NCBI GenBank assembly: GCA_027491395.1
Contig: JAOZFI010000006.1
Location: forward strand, 1 to 64,000
Length of the DNA: 64,000 bases
Source of the DNA: Thermoproteota archaeon
Lineage (GTDB): Archaea; Korarchaeota; Korarchaeia; Korarchaeales; Korarchaeaceae
Reading direction: 5' to 3'
Position 1 is the stretch's first letter. Every line of letters starts with the position of its first letter. This document shows positions 1-8,838 of this stretch, in pieces. The position numbers and the translations under genes are program-made. Under the pieces are notes generated by a model, which ran no database searches, was not told where the DNA came from, and was given only the letters and a program-made list of their open reading frames with translations.

Positions 1-690
<690 letters not shown>

Positions 691-847
691 CCGGCGTAAT
701 CGCCAACTATGCGGGGCGCGTTCATTTTCACACACATATTCATGGAAAATTTTCTCTCCTAGAGTCTAGATTTTCTAAAAGTTGTTCCGAGTTTTACCCA
801 CTTCGTTAACTTTAAGGATTTATTTCATTATTAGCTCATAATTAAAG

Positions 848-858
848 GAAAACTTATA
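848..858 (+). promoter_or_regulatory. TATA box of the first membrane operon
   Basis: The A+T-rich motif AAACTTATAT is centred about 25 bases upstream of the GTG at 876. That spacing fits a leaderless transcript starting at or next to the start codon. The flanking 721-875 stretch is otherwise gene-free spacer after the rRNA. Confidence 0.5.
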
Positions 859-875
859 TCCCCCCCAGAGTTAGG

Positions 876-1187
876 GTGATCATATTGAAGATATATGGGA
901 TTGAAAGAGAGTTATTTGCACTTTCTCTCGCAATCCTGTTAATACTGCCGTTAGCAGCCAGTATACCAAACTCCATGGGTGTCTGGATAGGGACCTATGT
1001 AAGAACGTGGTCTATGAAGCGTGCTCACAGGATGGCTAGCTGGGCGCTTGATCAGATTACCGATCCCATCGGATGGGCAATAGGACACCATACTTGGTAC
1101 ACACGCCTCACATCTATTGCACTCATAGCTTATAGTGGCATTGGACCTTATTACGCGGCATTCACGATAGGATTCACTGTAGGGTGA
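876..1187 (+). CDS. small hydrophobic precursor peptide (bacteriocin-like candidate)
   Basis: This is a 103-residue unknown protein. Residues about 12-30 form a hydrophobic, signal-like segment containing ALSLAILLILPL, followed by a small Gly, Trp, Tyr and His-containing region of about 70 residues that ends in a second hydrophobic stretch and a terminal Gly. The GTG start sits at the predicted transcription start. Its stop overlaps the GTG of the next gene, a SpoIIM/DUF95-like protein, so the two are translationally coupled. DUF95 proteins are known partners of circular bacteriocin precursors such as enterocin AS-48. Length, leader and context make a secreted or circularised peptide the best guess, but no family was recognised by sequence. 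An ordinary small membrane protein is the alternative. Confidence 0.6.
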   Translation: MIILKIYGIERELFALSLAILLILPLAASIPNSMGVWIGTYVRTWSMKRAHRMASWALDQITDPIGWAIGHHTWYTRLTSIALIAYSGIGPYYAAFTIGFTVG

Positions 1188-1726
1188 CAGAAATTATTAG
1201 AACATTCTGTTTACCTGAGTTTTTTATTCTAATCATTTATCTATCATCGTTTGTTGTAGGTACATGGTACACCTTTAACGAAAACGGCGCTCGGGATGGA
1301 TCCTTCCATCTGAAGGATATTAAAAATATTAATATAAATTACCTTGATTTCATCAGGATGATATTGTTAAATAATTTAGTGGCAGGTATCTTAATCATTG
1401 TGGGAGGATGGTTGTTCTGCATACCGACTCTCTTAGTCCCCATAGCTTCGGGTTACTTTGCTGGGCTTTACTTTGGAGCCGCTTACAGAGCTTATGGACT
1501 CTTCATTTCCTTAATTTTGTATATCCCCATGCCCTTGGAGATAGCCGCCATAGTTATCCTAGGTCATGTATCCTTCAAGCTATGTAAGGAGAACCTCAGG
1601 AGATTAAGGGGAAACGACTCGGATGCTCCTTTGCTCAGAGGCCATATTAAATCTATCACATACGGTATTTTCCTCATAGTTGTAGGTGCTGTGATTGAGA
1701 CGATTATTCAATTCTACATCGGTTAA
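1184..1726 (+). CDS. SpoIIM/DUF95-like membrane protein
   Basis: This 180-residue protein has about five predicted membrane segments. The central part carries the DUF95/SpoIIM pattern: an NN pair in a helix (LLNNLVAGILI), a Gly-rich stretch (GYFAGLYFG), then a helix beginning PMPLEIAA where other members have HGxxE. Family members are integral membrane proteins of unclear mechanism. They occur in sporulation loci and in circular bacteriocin clusters, where they act in maturation, export or immunity. It is the second gene of a six-gene operon and overlaps its neighbour by four bases. The assignment rests on pattern recognition; a profile search would settle it. Confidence 0.6.
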   Translation: MTEIIRTFCLPEFFILIIYLSSFVVGTWYTFNENGARDGSFHLKDIKNININYLDFIRMILLNNLVAGILIIVGGWLFCIPTLLVPIASGYFAGLYFGAAYRAYGLFISLILYIPMPLEIAAIVILGHVSFKLCKENLRRLRGNDSDAPLLRGHIKSITYGIFLIVVGAVIETIIQFYIG

Positions 1727-1778
1727 ATTCATGAATGAGATCGCCAGGGGAGATTTATGAGGCTATTCTTTTTCCTTC

Positions 1779-2345
1779 ATGCTGGTGCTCCTCACGGGAA
1801 TCATGGTATACCTTTACTTCACTATGCCGTTCTTAAAGCCCAGTACCTCCACATACGCCGAAATGGATGTCCGCATTATAAGGGGATCTTTCCTACTTAC
1901 TCCGGTATTTTCCAGTCTCATAGTCGTCCTGATATGGGCTGTGGAATCTTCTTTAGCCTCGCTCGTCATCAGAAGATCGGTGAGAGGGGCGGAAAGGTCC
2001 CACATAAATTTAGGCGTTATAATGAGCGAATTTTCCTTGAGATACGTTCCTGAATTTATCTTCCTCCTCATAATAGTCCCGCTCGTATGGTTCAACCTCC
2101 CTGAATACACAGTGACCTCTGTGAAGGAGCTTATTAACGCATCTAAGAGCCTAGGAGAGTCTCCACTATACGTAAACGGGATGCTCGCTCTGATTGCTGT
2201 ATCCATATCTCGCTATCCCATATACGCAGCCATACTCAGATACAGATTGGATATAGGATGGAGGGAGACCCTCACTATCATCGCCCTGCTTATCATTGTT
2301 GATACACTCATAGCTTTGTGGGGAGGAGGGTTTCGGCTTAGGTAG
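1779..2345 (+). CDS. multi-spanning membrane protein, Yip1-like architecture
   Basis: This 188-residue protein has about five hydrophobic helices and was not recognised with certainty. A stop codon lies shortly upstream in frame, so ATG 1779 is the only normal start. Topology and spacing of motifs resemble the protein at 13222-13821: a basic loop after the second helix (RRSVRG versus YRSVYKG), then a late loop with IGWRETLTIIALLIIVD matching GMKREDGVAMILMLLLTD. Both follow a SpoIIM-like gene, so the two are probably homologous. Yip1-domain proteins have this size and helix count, but that label is tentative. It may be an immunity or export component. Confidence 0.5.
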   Translation: MLVLLTGIMVYLYFTMPFLKPSTSTYAEMDVRIIRGSFLLTPVFSSLIVVLIWAVESSLASLVIRRSVRGAERSHINLGVIMSEFSLRYVPEFIFLLIIVPLVWFNLPEYTVTSVKELINASKSLGESPLYVNGMLALIAVSISRYPIYAAILRYRLDIGWRETLTIIALLIIVDTLIALWGGGFRLR

Positions 2346-2360
2346 GGGGGTGAGTTAGGC

Positions 2361-3008
2361 ATGAGAACTGAAGATAACCTCATCTTAGAGGTTATAAGGA
2401 TAAGTAAAAGGCTCGGGAAGAGACAGGTGTTAGCAGATGTGAGCTTCGACGTGAGGAATGGAGAGGTAGTCCTCATAAGGGGGCCCAATGGGTCGGGAAA
2501 GACGACGCTTCTAAGAACCATTGCTGGGGTGTTTAGACCAGATTCCGGCCGAGTACTCCTATTGGGAAGAGATGTTCATGAGGACCTGGGTGTGAGGAGA
2601 GAAATTAGTTACTGTCCTGAGAGGCTAGGCCTTCTTGGGGATTACACAATCGAGGATAACATGGTGTTCTTTACCAAGGTGTTCGGGAGATCGTTCGACG
2701 AGCACAGATTTAGAGAGTACGTGAAGGGGTTTCAGCTCGAGGGATACTCGGATGACAAGGTATCCAAGCTCTCGGCTGGGACGAGGAAGAAGGTGGCTAT
2801 CATCAGGACTCTCGTCTTCCCAGCTAGGCTGTACCTGCTTGACGAACCACTAGCTAACCTAGACGATGAGAGCGTGAGCTTTTTAATTGAGGAAATTAGG
2901 AGAATGGCCGATCTAGGATCTTCCTTCCTGATATCTTCTCACATAGAGTTCCCGGCTGCTGATCGTGAATTAGAGATGAGAGGTGGGGGACTTGTCGAGG
3001 TTAGGTGA
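2361..3008 (+). CDS. ABC transporter ATP-binding protein
   Basis: This 215-residue nucleotide-binding subunit energises export or import by the two permeases encoded next to it. The Walker A motif is GPNGSGKTT near residues 39-47, the signature loop is LSAGTRKKVAI rather than canonical LSGGQ, Walker B is LYLLDEP, and the H-loop is SSH. The degenerate signature and short length are common in ABC-2-type peptide and drug exporters. It starts at ATG 2361, 15 bases after the preceding gene, and its end overlaps the first permease. With the upstream small peptide and SpoIIM-like genes, it plausibly exports the peptide or protects the cell from it. Confidence 0.88.
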   Translation: MRTEDNLILEVIRISKRLGKRQVLADVSFDVRNGEVVLIRGPNGSGKTTLLRTIAGVFRPDSGRVLLLGRDVHEDLGVRREISYCPERLGLLGDYTIEDNMVFFTKVFGRSFDEHRFREYVKGFQLEGYSDDKVSKLSAGTRKKVAIIRTLVFPARLYLLDEPLANLDDESVSFLIEEIRRMADLGSSFLISSHIEFPAADRELEMRGGGLVEVR

Positions 3009-3726
3009 CCTAATAGCGGGTCACCTCTACCTAATGGGTGGATTGACCAATGTCAGGGAGATCTTCGTGTTCTTGAGCCCACAGATCCTGTTTTTGGCAC
3101 TAGCTGAGGTCATAGCAGGATCCAGGACGTATACAGAATTATTGATGGTTACTTCGTTGCTTGAGAGTTTTTCCTTAGTCATTACGTATATTCTCCTTGG
3201 TATCGTGGTGCCGGGGAGGCTAATCAGATTAAGCTACTCGATGAGAGATGCCGGAATGATGGAGATATTCCTGAATCAGGGGGTTGGGTTGGATCAGGTA
3301 TTGCTGTCTCTCTGGATCGGTTCGTCCCTAAAATACTCCTTATACGTGATTGCAGGAAGCCTGATAGCCCTGCTCTCTTTATACCTAGCTGGATGGATGA
3401 CAGTAGTCGAATTCCTAACGGCATTGGGCGTGATCGCCGTCATGGTCACACTCTTCTCGGCAATTTGCATTACCCTATCTCTTATCCTTCCTCCCAGTGA
3501 AGCTCAATACTGGTCTCAATTAGTCTTTTTCCTGATCTTCGGATATTTATACTTAGGTTTCCTCAATCCCCGGAATTACAATGATATCGTGAGGCTCTTC
3601 TTGGGCGGATACTTAAACCCCATGTCGCTGGGTGGAGGGGCCATAGCAACCTTTCTCGTAATAGTTTTACTGATAGGATTATCTGAGGAGAGGGGGGATA
3701 TTATTGAAATTGATGAGGTTAAATAA
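2983..3726 (+). CDS. ABC transporter permease subunit (first)
   Basis: This 247-residue integral membrane protein has about six hydrophobic helices and lies directly downstream of the ATPase gene, overlapping it by 26 bases when read from GTG 2983. An ATG at 3034 is a plausible alternative start that would remove the overlap. No family motif was recognised beyond the ABC-2-like layout. It probably forms a heterodimer with the protein at 3704-4390, because both are similar in size and share one ATPase gene. Substrate is unknown; the operon context suggests the hydrophobic peptide encoded at 876-1187. Confidence 0.65.
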   Translation: MGDLSRLGDLIAGHLYLMGGLTNVREIFVFLSPQILFLALAEVIAGSRTYTELLMVTSLLESFSLVITYILLGIVVPGRLIRLSYSMRDAGMMEIFLNQGVGLDQVLLSLWIGSSLKYSLYVIAGSLIALLSLYLAGWMTVVEFLTALGVIAVMVTLFSAICITLSLILPPSEAQYWSQLVFFLIFGYLYLGFLNPRNYNDIVRLFLGGYLNPMSLGGGAIATFLVIVLLIGLSEERGDIIEIDEVK

Positions 3727-4390
3727 TCTAAATGCCCAAATCTCCTTGGAATTGACTTTGCTTGTAAGGGGTAGGGGAAAGAGGATCGGGTGGTTAATTA
3801 GGGTACTTGTAGTCTCCATGGCTGTGCTGTCGCTGGGTCTGCTAAGCTCACTGGAGTTGGGTGATCTCAAAAACATTTACTTGTCGCTCCCGGGTGTATG
3901 GCTCCTGTCTTCAGCCTTGATGATGGATAATACGGTTGAGATAAAGAATAGCGGTCTTGCTGAGATCTTGCTCCAGACATATGGGCCTTCATATTTGGGT
4001 GTGAGGTATCTCCTATATACTGTGGTAACGATACCCCTATCAATATCCTTTATTTTGCTGGGAGGCTCTTCAGTTTCACTAATGGTTGGGGTAGGATTAT
4101 CAGGTTTGGATGTCATTCCCTTGCTATCTCTCTCCGTCATAGGTTCAACGGCTTTAATGACCGTTACAGTCTTATTATCGGTGAAAATTGGTGGCCTGAG
4201 GTTATTAGACACATTTTCCCTAGCAAGTGGCGGACTTACCCTCCTCCTGATCATTTCCATGCCTTTTATATTGGAGGCGCTAAAGCAAGAGGTGCTTGCG
4301 TGCATGCTGCTCGTCGGGACATTCTCCATAGCTGCTCTGACTACGGTGTACCTTATGAAACATGACTTTCCGGCATTATTAACGGTCTAA
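3704..4390 (+). CDS. ABC transporter permease subunit (second)
   Basis: This 228-residue membrane protein has about six hydrophobic helices and is the last gene of the operon, overlapping the first permease by 23 bases. The N-terminus carries a basic cytoplasmic stretch (LLVRGRGKRIGW) before the first helix, as in ABC-2-type permeases. It was not assigned to a named family. The overlapping arrangement with 2983-3726 and the single ATPase indicates a heteromeric transporter. The next 400 bases are non-coding, which marks the operon end. Confidence 0.65.
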   Translation: MKLMRLNNLNAQISLELTLLVRGRGKRIGWLIRVLVVSMAVLSLGLLSSLELGDLKNIYLSLPGVWLLSSALMMDNTVEIKNSGLAEILLQTYGPSYLGVRYLLYTVVTIPLSISFILLGGSSVSLMVGVGLSGLDVIPLLSLSVIGSTALMTVTVLLSVKIGGLRLLDTFSLASGGLTLLLIISMPFILEALKQEVLACMLLVGTFSIAALTTVYLMKHDFPALLTV

Positions 4391-4794
4391 TGCTTCAATA
4401 TTCCTCTCACATTTCCCCCTCTATCTGCATTAGGTTAAAGCGTGCAAGGGCTTAGAAAACTAGATGTTCTGGAGGGATTGAGAATTCTAAGGATTTAATC
4501 AGAGTATAATCTGAGGAGAGCCTTAGTCGGAGTAGTCTTGTACTTGTAGTCCCCGGAACGAAGCGCTTACACACACCGCTCATCAAGCCCCCTCCACAGT
4601 TGCCCTGATTGAGGTGCATTAGCAAACATGACCTACTGACGCTATTAGCGATCTCAGCTCACGACGAACACGATACCTTCCTTCCACGTTTCTTCTAAAT
4701 CTCCAGTCATCACTCAAGGAGTTCGTTAGGGGTTCATCGTAGATCTTCGGAAACCCATTAAATATTCCTAGGGGCTAAAACGTGTAGAACCCTC
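4391..4794 (+). other. intergenic stretch between peptide operon and HEPN-MNT pair
   Basis: No convincing gene, repeat or RNA was seen. The end of the stretch contains TTAAATATT at 4758-4766, a TATA-like motif about 30 bases before the HEPN start at 4795. Confidence 0.5.
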
Positions 4795-5208
4795 ATGAGG
4801 GATGAAGCCAGAAGGTGGCTCTCAGAGGCGAGATGGGATCTGGAGACCGCCAGAATACTGCATGATAGAGGGAGATACAACGCCGCTTGCTTTTACGCTC
4901 ATCAGGCTGCGGAGATGGCTGTCAAGGCTCTTCTAATAAGTAGAAACGAGTCCCCGTGGGGCCACGGTGTGAGGGCCCTGCTCGAAAGGTATTCTGAAAT
5001 CAGTGGTGAGGACGTGTCCCACCTCCTGCCTCATGCTAGGGAGCTGGATAGGCACTACATACCCTCCAGATACCCGAACGCCCATCCATACGGGACACCT
5101 CACGAGGCGTACGATGAGCCTACCTCCATGAGGGCCATCGAAAGCGCGGAACTAATATTGGATTACGTGAAGGACAGGTTGGATGGATCTCAGGGAGTTA
5201 GTGAATAG
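4795..5208 (+). CDS. HEPN-domain toxin (HepT-like ribonuclease)
   Basis: This 137-residue protein is the toxin half of a HEPN-MNT module. The N-terminal helical part (DEARRWLSEARWDLETA and ACFYAHQAAEMAVKALL) is typical of HEPN domains. Arg92, His97 and Tyr99 form an intact Rx4HxY motif (RYPNAHPY), which in HepT proteins is the RNase active site. The gene overlaps the nucleotidyltransferase gene by 26 bases in the usual toxin-antitoxin order. A TATA-like motif near 4762 implies an almost leaderless transcript. The known family mechanism is RNA cleavage blocked when MntA adenylylates the HEPN tyrosine; that this pair works so is inferred. Confidence 0.88.
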   Translation: MRDEARRWLSEARWDLETARILHDRGRYNAACFYAHQAAEMAVKALLISRNESPWGHGVRALLERYSEISGEDVSHLLPHARELDRHYIPSRYPNAHPYGTPHEAYDEPTSMRAIESAELILDYVKDRLDGSQGVSE

Positions 5209-5593
5209 GATAAGGAGGAGATACAGGGTCTACGCGGTCATACTGTTCGGTTCACGAGCTAGGGGAGACTGGCTCCCTCATAGCGATTACGACCTCTTGG
5301 TCGTGGCCGACTTCCGGGAACCCTTCCTAGACAGGATCTACGAGCTCTCGGGACTGACTAAGGGCCCCGTGGAATTCCACCCCTACACCCTTGACGAGGC
5401 GAAGGAATTACTGAGGAGAGGCATTACATCGATCGTGGATGCCCTCGAGGAGGGCATCGTTCTCTACGAGGGAGAGGAGTTCAGGGAGGTGAGGGAGCTT
5501 TTCGAGGAGATGAAAAGGAAGGGGCTCAGGAGGAGCGGTGTATCGATCATATTGCCCAGGGCTAGAGGCAATCAACCGAGGCCACTCTCATGA
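5183..5593 (+). CDS. MNT-domain nucleotidyltransferase antitoxin (MntA-like)
   Basis: This 136-residue minimal nucleotidyltransferase has an intact GSx10DxD motif: Gly23-Ser24, ten residues, then Asp35-Tyr36-Asp37 within LPHSDYDLLV. In the MntA family this domain transfers AMP to the tyrosine of the partner HEPN toxin and neutralises it. It overlaps the toxin gene by 26 bases, so expression is coupled. The C-terminal 25 residues are basic and poorly conserved-looking. It closes the operon; the next gene is on the other strand. Confidence 0.88.
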   Translation: MDLRELVNRIRRRYRVYAVILFGSRARGDWLPHSDYDLLVVADFREPFLDRIYELSGLTKGPVEFHPYTLDEAKELLRRGITSIVDALEEGIVLYEGEEFREVRELFEEMKRKGLRRSGVSIILPRARGNQPRPLS

Positions 5594-5634
5594 CTTCCAC
5601 CTGACCGGGAGTCTGGTGTTCCCCTTTTCTCCTA

Positions 5635-6549
5635 TCATCCCCTCAATACGCTTCTAACGTCGGATATGAAGATCTGAGGTGTGTTACAAGATCCCAAGCA
5701 TCCACAGTAGCTGTGGTAGGGGCATGGATCCCTCTTCGTGTGGGTCATCATGTAGCTGGCGAACATGATGCCCCTTAGATCCCTCAGCTCCAGCCCGCAC
5801 GTACCGTTAACCAAAGTGTTAGCAGAGCCGCACGATCCCCCGCAGTTAGCTGCGGGCTCCCTGCCCGGTAGGGTGATCAGCGCTACGCCCTCGCCCATGC
5901 CCAAGAACCTCGCCCTGAAGATCATGTGAACGTCGCATGCTGTGTGGGGTGGTTCCTGCCTCGTGCACCCGCTTGCCCTGCCACGCTCATAGTAAAACCA
6001 CCAGACATCTCCTTCGGGGTGCACGAGCCCATGATATATCTCGTTGCACCTCCACATCCCATCTCCGTAACCCTCTGACGGTCCGCCAATCCTCCTCCAC
6101 CCCCTCTCCTCCCTGACCCAGAGATCAGCCACCCCTCTCAGGGGATCCAAGAGGGTCGACGGTAGGTCGGCGAAGACTCTGGAAGGCACGCTGCGGGAGG
6201 CCAGCTCCGACGCTAGCATCTCGATATAGTGAATGTCGTGACTCCCGTTGAGGGACCATATGATAACGAACGGGAGGGTCCTGTTGATTCGCTCGGCGTA
6301 ATCGAGCAGCTTCCTTACCTCTAACCTGTCGAACTTGAGTGGGGGGACGACGAGTATGAGGGAACCTAGCTTCCTCCCATATCTCTCGAACACCTCCTTC
6401 TCCTTAGCGTAGTACTCAACGTCAGGGAGGGATTTGAGAAATATCTCCTTTACAGGATTCCCCCTGGGGACCAAGCTTAAGATCAGTCCACCGATGAGCA
6501 GGAGAAGGAATAGGGCATTAAGATCTCTTCTATCGATCGTGGGATCCAT
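5635..6549 (-). CDS. membrane-anchored, cysteine-rich extracellular protein of unknown function
   Basis: This 304-residue protein was not recognised. A single N-terminal hydrophobic helix (ALFLLLLIGGLILSLVP, residues about 12-28) is followed by a soluble domain without further membrane segments, so the bulk is probably outside the cell. The C-terminal half is rich in cysteine: about eleven, including NCGGSCGSAN and CPYHSYCGCLGSC close to the end. Clustered, roughly even-numbered cysteines in an exported protein suggest disulfides; a metal or FeS site is another possibility. It stands alone between the toxin-antitoxin pair and RNase P RNA. Confidence 0.6.
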   Translation of the reverse strand: MDPTIDRRDLNALFLLLLIGGLILSLVPRGNPVKEIFLKSLPDVEYYAKEKEVFERYGRKLGSLILVVPPLKFDRLEVRKLLDYAERINRTLPFVIIWSLNGSHDIHYIEMLASELASRSVPSRVFADLPSTLLDPLRGVADLWVREERGWRRIGGPSEGYGDGMWRCNEIYHGLVHPEGDVWWFYYERGRASGCTRQEPPHTACDVHMIFRARFLGMGEGVALITLPGREPAANCGGSCGSANTLVNGTCGLELRDLRGIMFASYMMTHTKRDPCPYHSYCGCLGSCNTPQIFISDVRSVLRG

Positions 6550-6610
6550 GCGTCCTTTCCTAGGTCGTATCGGGTGCGACGTTATAAGATCTGATGCGCT
6601 GCCCTCGAGT

Positions 6611-6620
6611 CAGTTTTTAA
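6611..6620 (+). promoter_or_regulatory. TATA-like element upstream of RNase P RNA
   Basis: AGTTTTTAAT lies about 25-30 bases before the inferred 5' end of the RNase P RNA, the expected archaeal spacing. Confidence 0.4.
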
Positions 6621-6639
6621 TTTCGGGGGGAGTGGTGAA

Positions 6640-6948
6640 TTAGGGGAGAGGAGGCCGGGGGTTACGGCCGTAAGGCTGAGGAAGGTCCGCCCACGCCCCC
6701 AGCACCGCCTCCCCGCAAGGGGATGCCCCGAGAGGGGCAGGAAGGCCCACAGAAACGACACGTCCCTCGGGGCATGGCGATGATGCCGGTGAGGCAGAGG
6801 ACCCCGAGGGGACCGGTGAAACGGGGCCCCGGCGGTGTGCAAGCCAGTCCCCGCGATGAGCAGCTGGGGCGAGCGGGGGGTAGGCGCTCAGCCGAATCCC
6901 CCAGTACAGAAGGCGGACTATGGCCTCCACTCCCCCTCTCCTCAGTCC
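6640..6948 (+). ncRNA. rnpB: RNase P RNA
   Basis: This is the catalytic RNA of tRNA 5' processing. The universally conserved P4 strands are visible: GAGGAAGGTCCGCCC near 6676-6690 and ACAGAAGGCGGACTAT near 6906-6921, which pair. Between them lie ACAGAAACGAC, GGTGAAACGG and GTGCAAGCC, all diagnostic of bacterial-type and archaeal type A RNase P RNA. The ends close with GGAGAGG at 6644-6650 against CCTCTCC at 6935-6941 and GGAGGCC against GGCCTCC. The exact 5' and 3' ends are estimates. Protein subunits Rpp30 and Pop5 are encoded at 47287-48256. Long frames across this G+C-rich stretch are shadows. Confidence 0.92.
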
Positions 6949-7270
6949 TTCACCCAACGCCGATCCTTCGTACCTAGCCAAGTCAATATACGCCTTCTCG
7001 GCGTTCACTACTTAATCAAGCGAGGACAAAATGAGTAGTTATTTACACTTTTTCATTCCCAATCTGCACCTTATATCCAAAAAGATCTTCCCGAAAACAC
7101 TAAAATTGTACACTTCAGGAGACAAGTCCAGTGAGCGATAGCCCGATCAGATTCCACGAAAGGTTTCAAGAGAAGCCAGAGTATTTATGGCTTTTTACTG
7201 GCTAGATAGGGCGTTTAATGCTTTATAGAAGCCCAAAAAATCAAATCGCGCGGTTTGAGTACGCGCGCTC

Positions 7271-7413
7271 CCAGGGTGTACAGGTAATACTATCCTGATA
7301 CCCCGCTCGTTCATCAGTATCGCGTGAGAGCCCTTTTACCGTAATGCCTTGAACCCTAGTTTGTTGAGAAGCTTGATGAGTTTATGAGGATCTGTGGGGG
7401 TTATCCTAGGCAA
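7271..7413 (-). pseudogene. hicA: decayed hicA (HicA toxin) with in-frame stop and lost C-terminus
   Basis: Reading the minus strand from TTG 7413 gives a HicA-like sequence parallel to the intact copy at 10920-11156, including DPHKLIKLLNKLGFK and KGSHAIL. The former start is TTG instead of ATG, a TAA stop interrupts the frame at 7336-7338, and similarity ends after VHPG at about 7271, so the C-terminal third is gone. It overlaps the hicB at 7406 by eight bases, exactly as in the intact pair. The toxin is therefore inactive while its antitoxin remains. Confidence 0.8.
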
Positions 7414-7642
7414 GAGCCTTCACTCTCTGAAGACCGACTACCCTGTGGCTCAGCGGTTCCCTTCTCTCCTCATCTGAGAGGGTCTCTAGGTAAAGCTCTA
7501 TTGCCTCCTTAACATTCTCAATAACCTCGTCAAGGCTGTCGCCTTGGGTGTGGCATCCAGGGAGTTCTGGCACGATCGCAACGTAACCCCCGCTCTCATC
7601 CTCCACTATGATGACGCTGAACTCGCGCGCATCCCTACCCAT
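7406..7642 (-). CDS. hicB: HicB-like antitoxin, orphaned
   Basis: This 78-residue HicB-family protein has the typical partial RNase H fold: EFSVIIVEDESGGYVAIVPE followed by PGCHTQGDSLDEV and a helix EAIELYLE. The start at 7642 is chosen because it aligns with the paralogue at 11149-11385; a start at 7663 would add seven residues. Its toxin gene immediately downstream is a pseudogene. The protein is about 80 percent identical to the second HicB by eye, so it might still bind the intact HicA at 10920-11156. No DNA-binding domain is visible in this short form. Confidence 0.82.
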   Translation of the reverse strand: MGRDAREFSVIIVEDESGGYVAIVPELPGCHTQGDSLDEVIENVKEAIELYLETLSDEERREPLSHRVVGLQRVKALA

Positions 7643-7663
7643 GATCATCCCCTGATTATACAC

Positions 7664-8440
7664 AGCCCTCTAGCTACTTCCACGGATCGTAGAAAAACGG
7701 TGCCCCGTAAGCGGCCGTGTAAAATAATCTCATCTCGGCTGAAGGTTAATTTGTGCCGGAACAATATGCGAAGTACTGGGACCGCTGGAATGGTGGCATA
7801 TCTTGTGCCTAGGAGGATATGGGTGGCATCGGCCCAGGCGCAATCTGGGTGACCCCCATATAGTAGTGGGCTATGCTTTCAGGAGGTCCTCGGGTCGAGG
7901 AGTTACCATTACTTCAGCTGCCTCATACATGCTGATCACGTTATACTTTAAAGTGGTTCTTTTAATCAGCCTTTTATACTTAAATCGACACTGGGGTTAT
8001 GATGTTGTTAATCTTTACCTACGATCATAATCCACAGCCGAGGATGAGGGGACGCAGCTATTGTACACGTTATATACTAACTTTGGATCGCTCGAGTTGT
8101 ATCCCAAATTTTAGAACATTAATGAAGTAAGAATCTTCATGTTATATCGCCACAGCTACGATTTAGTTATTCCTAATTGCCGGATCCGACTCAAGATTCA
8201 AGGTACGAAAGTGAGAGGGGGAAGTCCAAAGGACGATGCATCACGGCGGAGATCATGACGTGGTATACAAGCACCTCCAAAGGCCATCCGTTATCCATGA
8301 GATGGAAGCTCTATAGAGAGGATATCAGTGTTTCATGATGTAGGAGAGATGCTCTCGAGTGAAAAGGAGGAAGGATAGCCCCCTGCGACTTGGGAAATCT
8401 TTAAATATGGGAAATTCGGGTATAGGGTGGCGGGGCGAAG
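7664..8440 (+). other. gene-poor stretch of the accessory region
   Basis: No open frame here shows a recognisable or conserved-looking product, and several short frames are probably chance. TTTAAATATGG at about 8399-8410 is a TATA-like motif for the initiator tRNA. Nothing else was supported. Confidence 0.45.
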
Positions 8441-8441
8441 C

Positions 8442-8515
8442 AGCGGGGTGGGGCAGCCTGGTAGCCCGCCGGGCTCATAACCCGGAGGTCGGTGGTTCAA
8501 ATCCACCCCCCGCTA
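8442..8515 (+). tRNA. initiator tRNA-Met (CAT)
   Basis: The acceptor AGCGGGG pairs with CCCCGCT, giving the A1-U72 pair typical of archaeal initiator tRNA. The anticodon arm CGGGCTCATAACCCG shows CAT flanked by three consecutive G-C pairs (GGG/CCC), the second initiator hallmark. The T-arm is GGTGG TTCAAAT CCACC. The discriminator A is followed by CC but not a full encoded CCA. A TATA-like motif lies about 35-45 bases upstream. Confidence 0.93.
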
Positions 8516-8646
8516 CCTATAAAAATTTTAACATTATTCGTATTTTCTGATATGTATCTTTCCTATAGAGTTGAATTATCGAATAAAACTATCTGGAACA
8601 CCCCCTTCAAAAAGGTCCGGGCCCTAAGCGCTCTATTAGATAGTCG

Positions 8647-8838
8647 CTATGAGGAATCTCTCTCTGCATTTCGGCCAATGACGGGTCTCACACCATCCAT
8701 CTCAACTCTCTTGGCTAGTTCTATTAGCCTCCTTATTATATCATCGTAGGTTTCTCCCTTCCTCCCAAGACTCTTTAGCATCTCTCTGGTCTCTTTTGAT
8801 ATCTGGATGGTCGTTAGATCTCTTCTGGCTTTGGGCAT
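8647..8838 (-). CDS. small antitoxin-like helical protein
   Basis: This 63-residue protein contains LTTIQISKETREMLKSLG followed by ETYDDIIRRLIELA. That is the pattern of short archaeal proteins grouped with VapB-type or DUF7557 antitoxins: a beta strand that would pair in a ribbon-helix-helix dimer, then a C-terminal helix. The start at 8838 is preferred over 8862 because the TATA-like TTTAAAA lies directly upstream of 8862 and so 25 bases before 8838. No toxin gene accompanies it. It is divergent from the homing endonuclease gene at 8938. Confidence 0.6.
   Translation of the reverse strand: MPKARRDLTTIQISKETREMLKSLGRKGETYDDIIRRLIELAKRVEMDGVRPVIGRNAERDSS

Noticed and set aside
3034-3726. Shorter start for the first permease
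   Set aside because: Possible, but the longer frame is kept because overlapping starts are the rule in this operon; noted in the entry.
6582-7038. Four open frames near 6600-7038
   Set aside because: The stretch is RNase P RNA with conserved P4 strands; the frames are side effects of high G+C.
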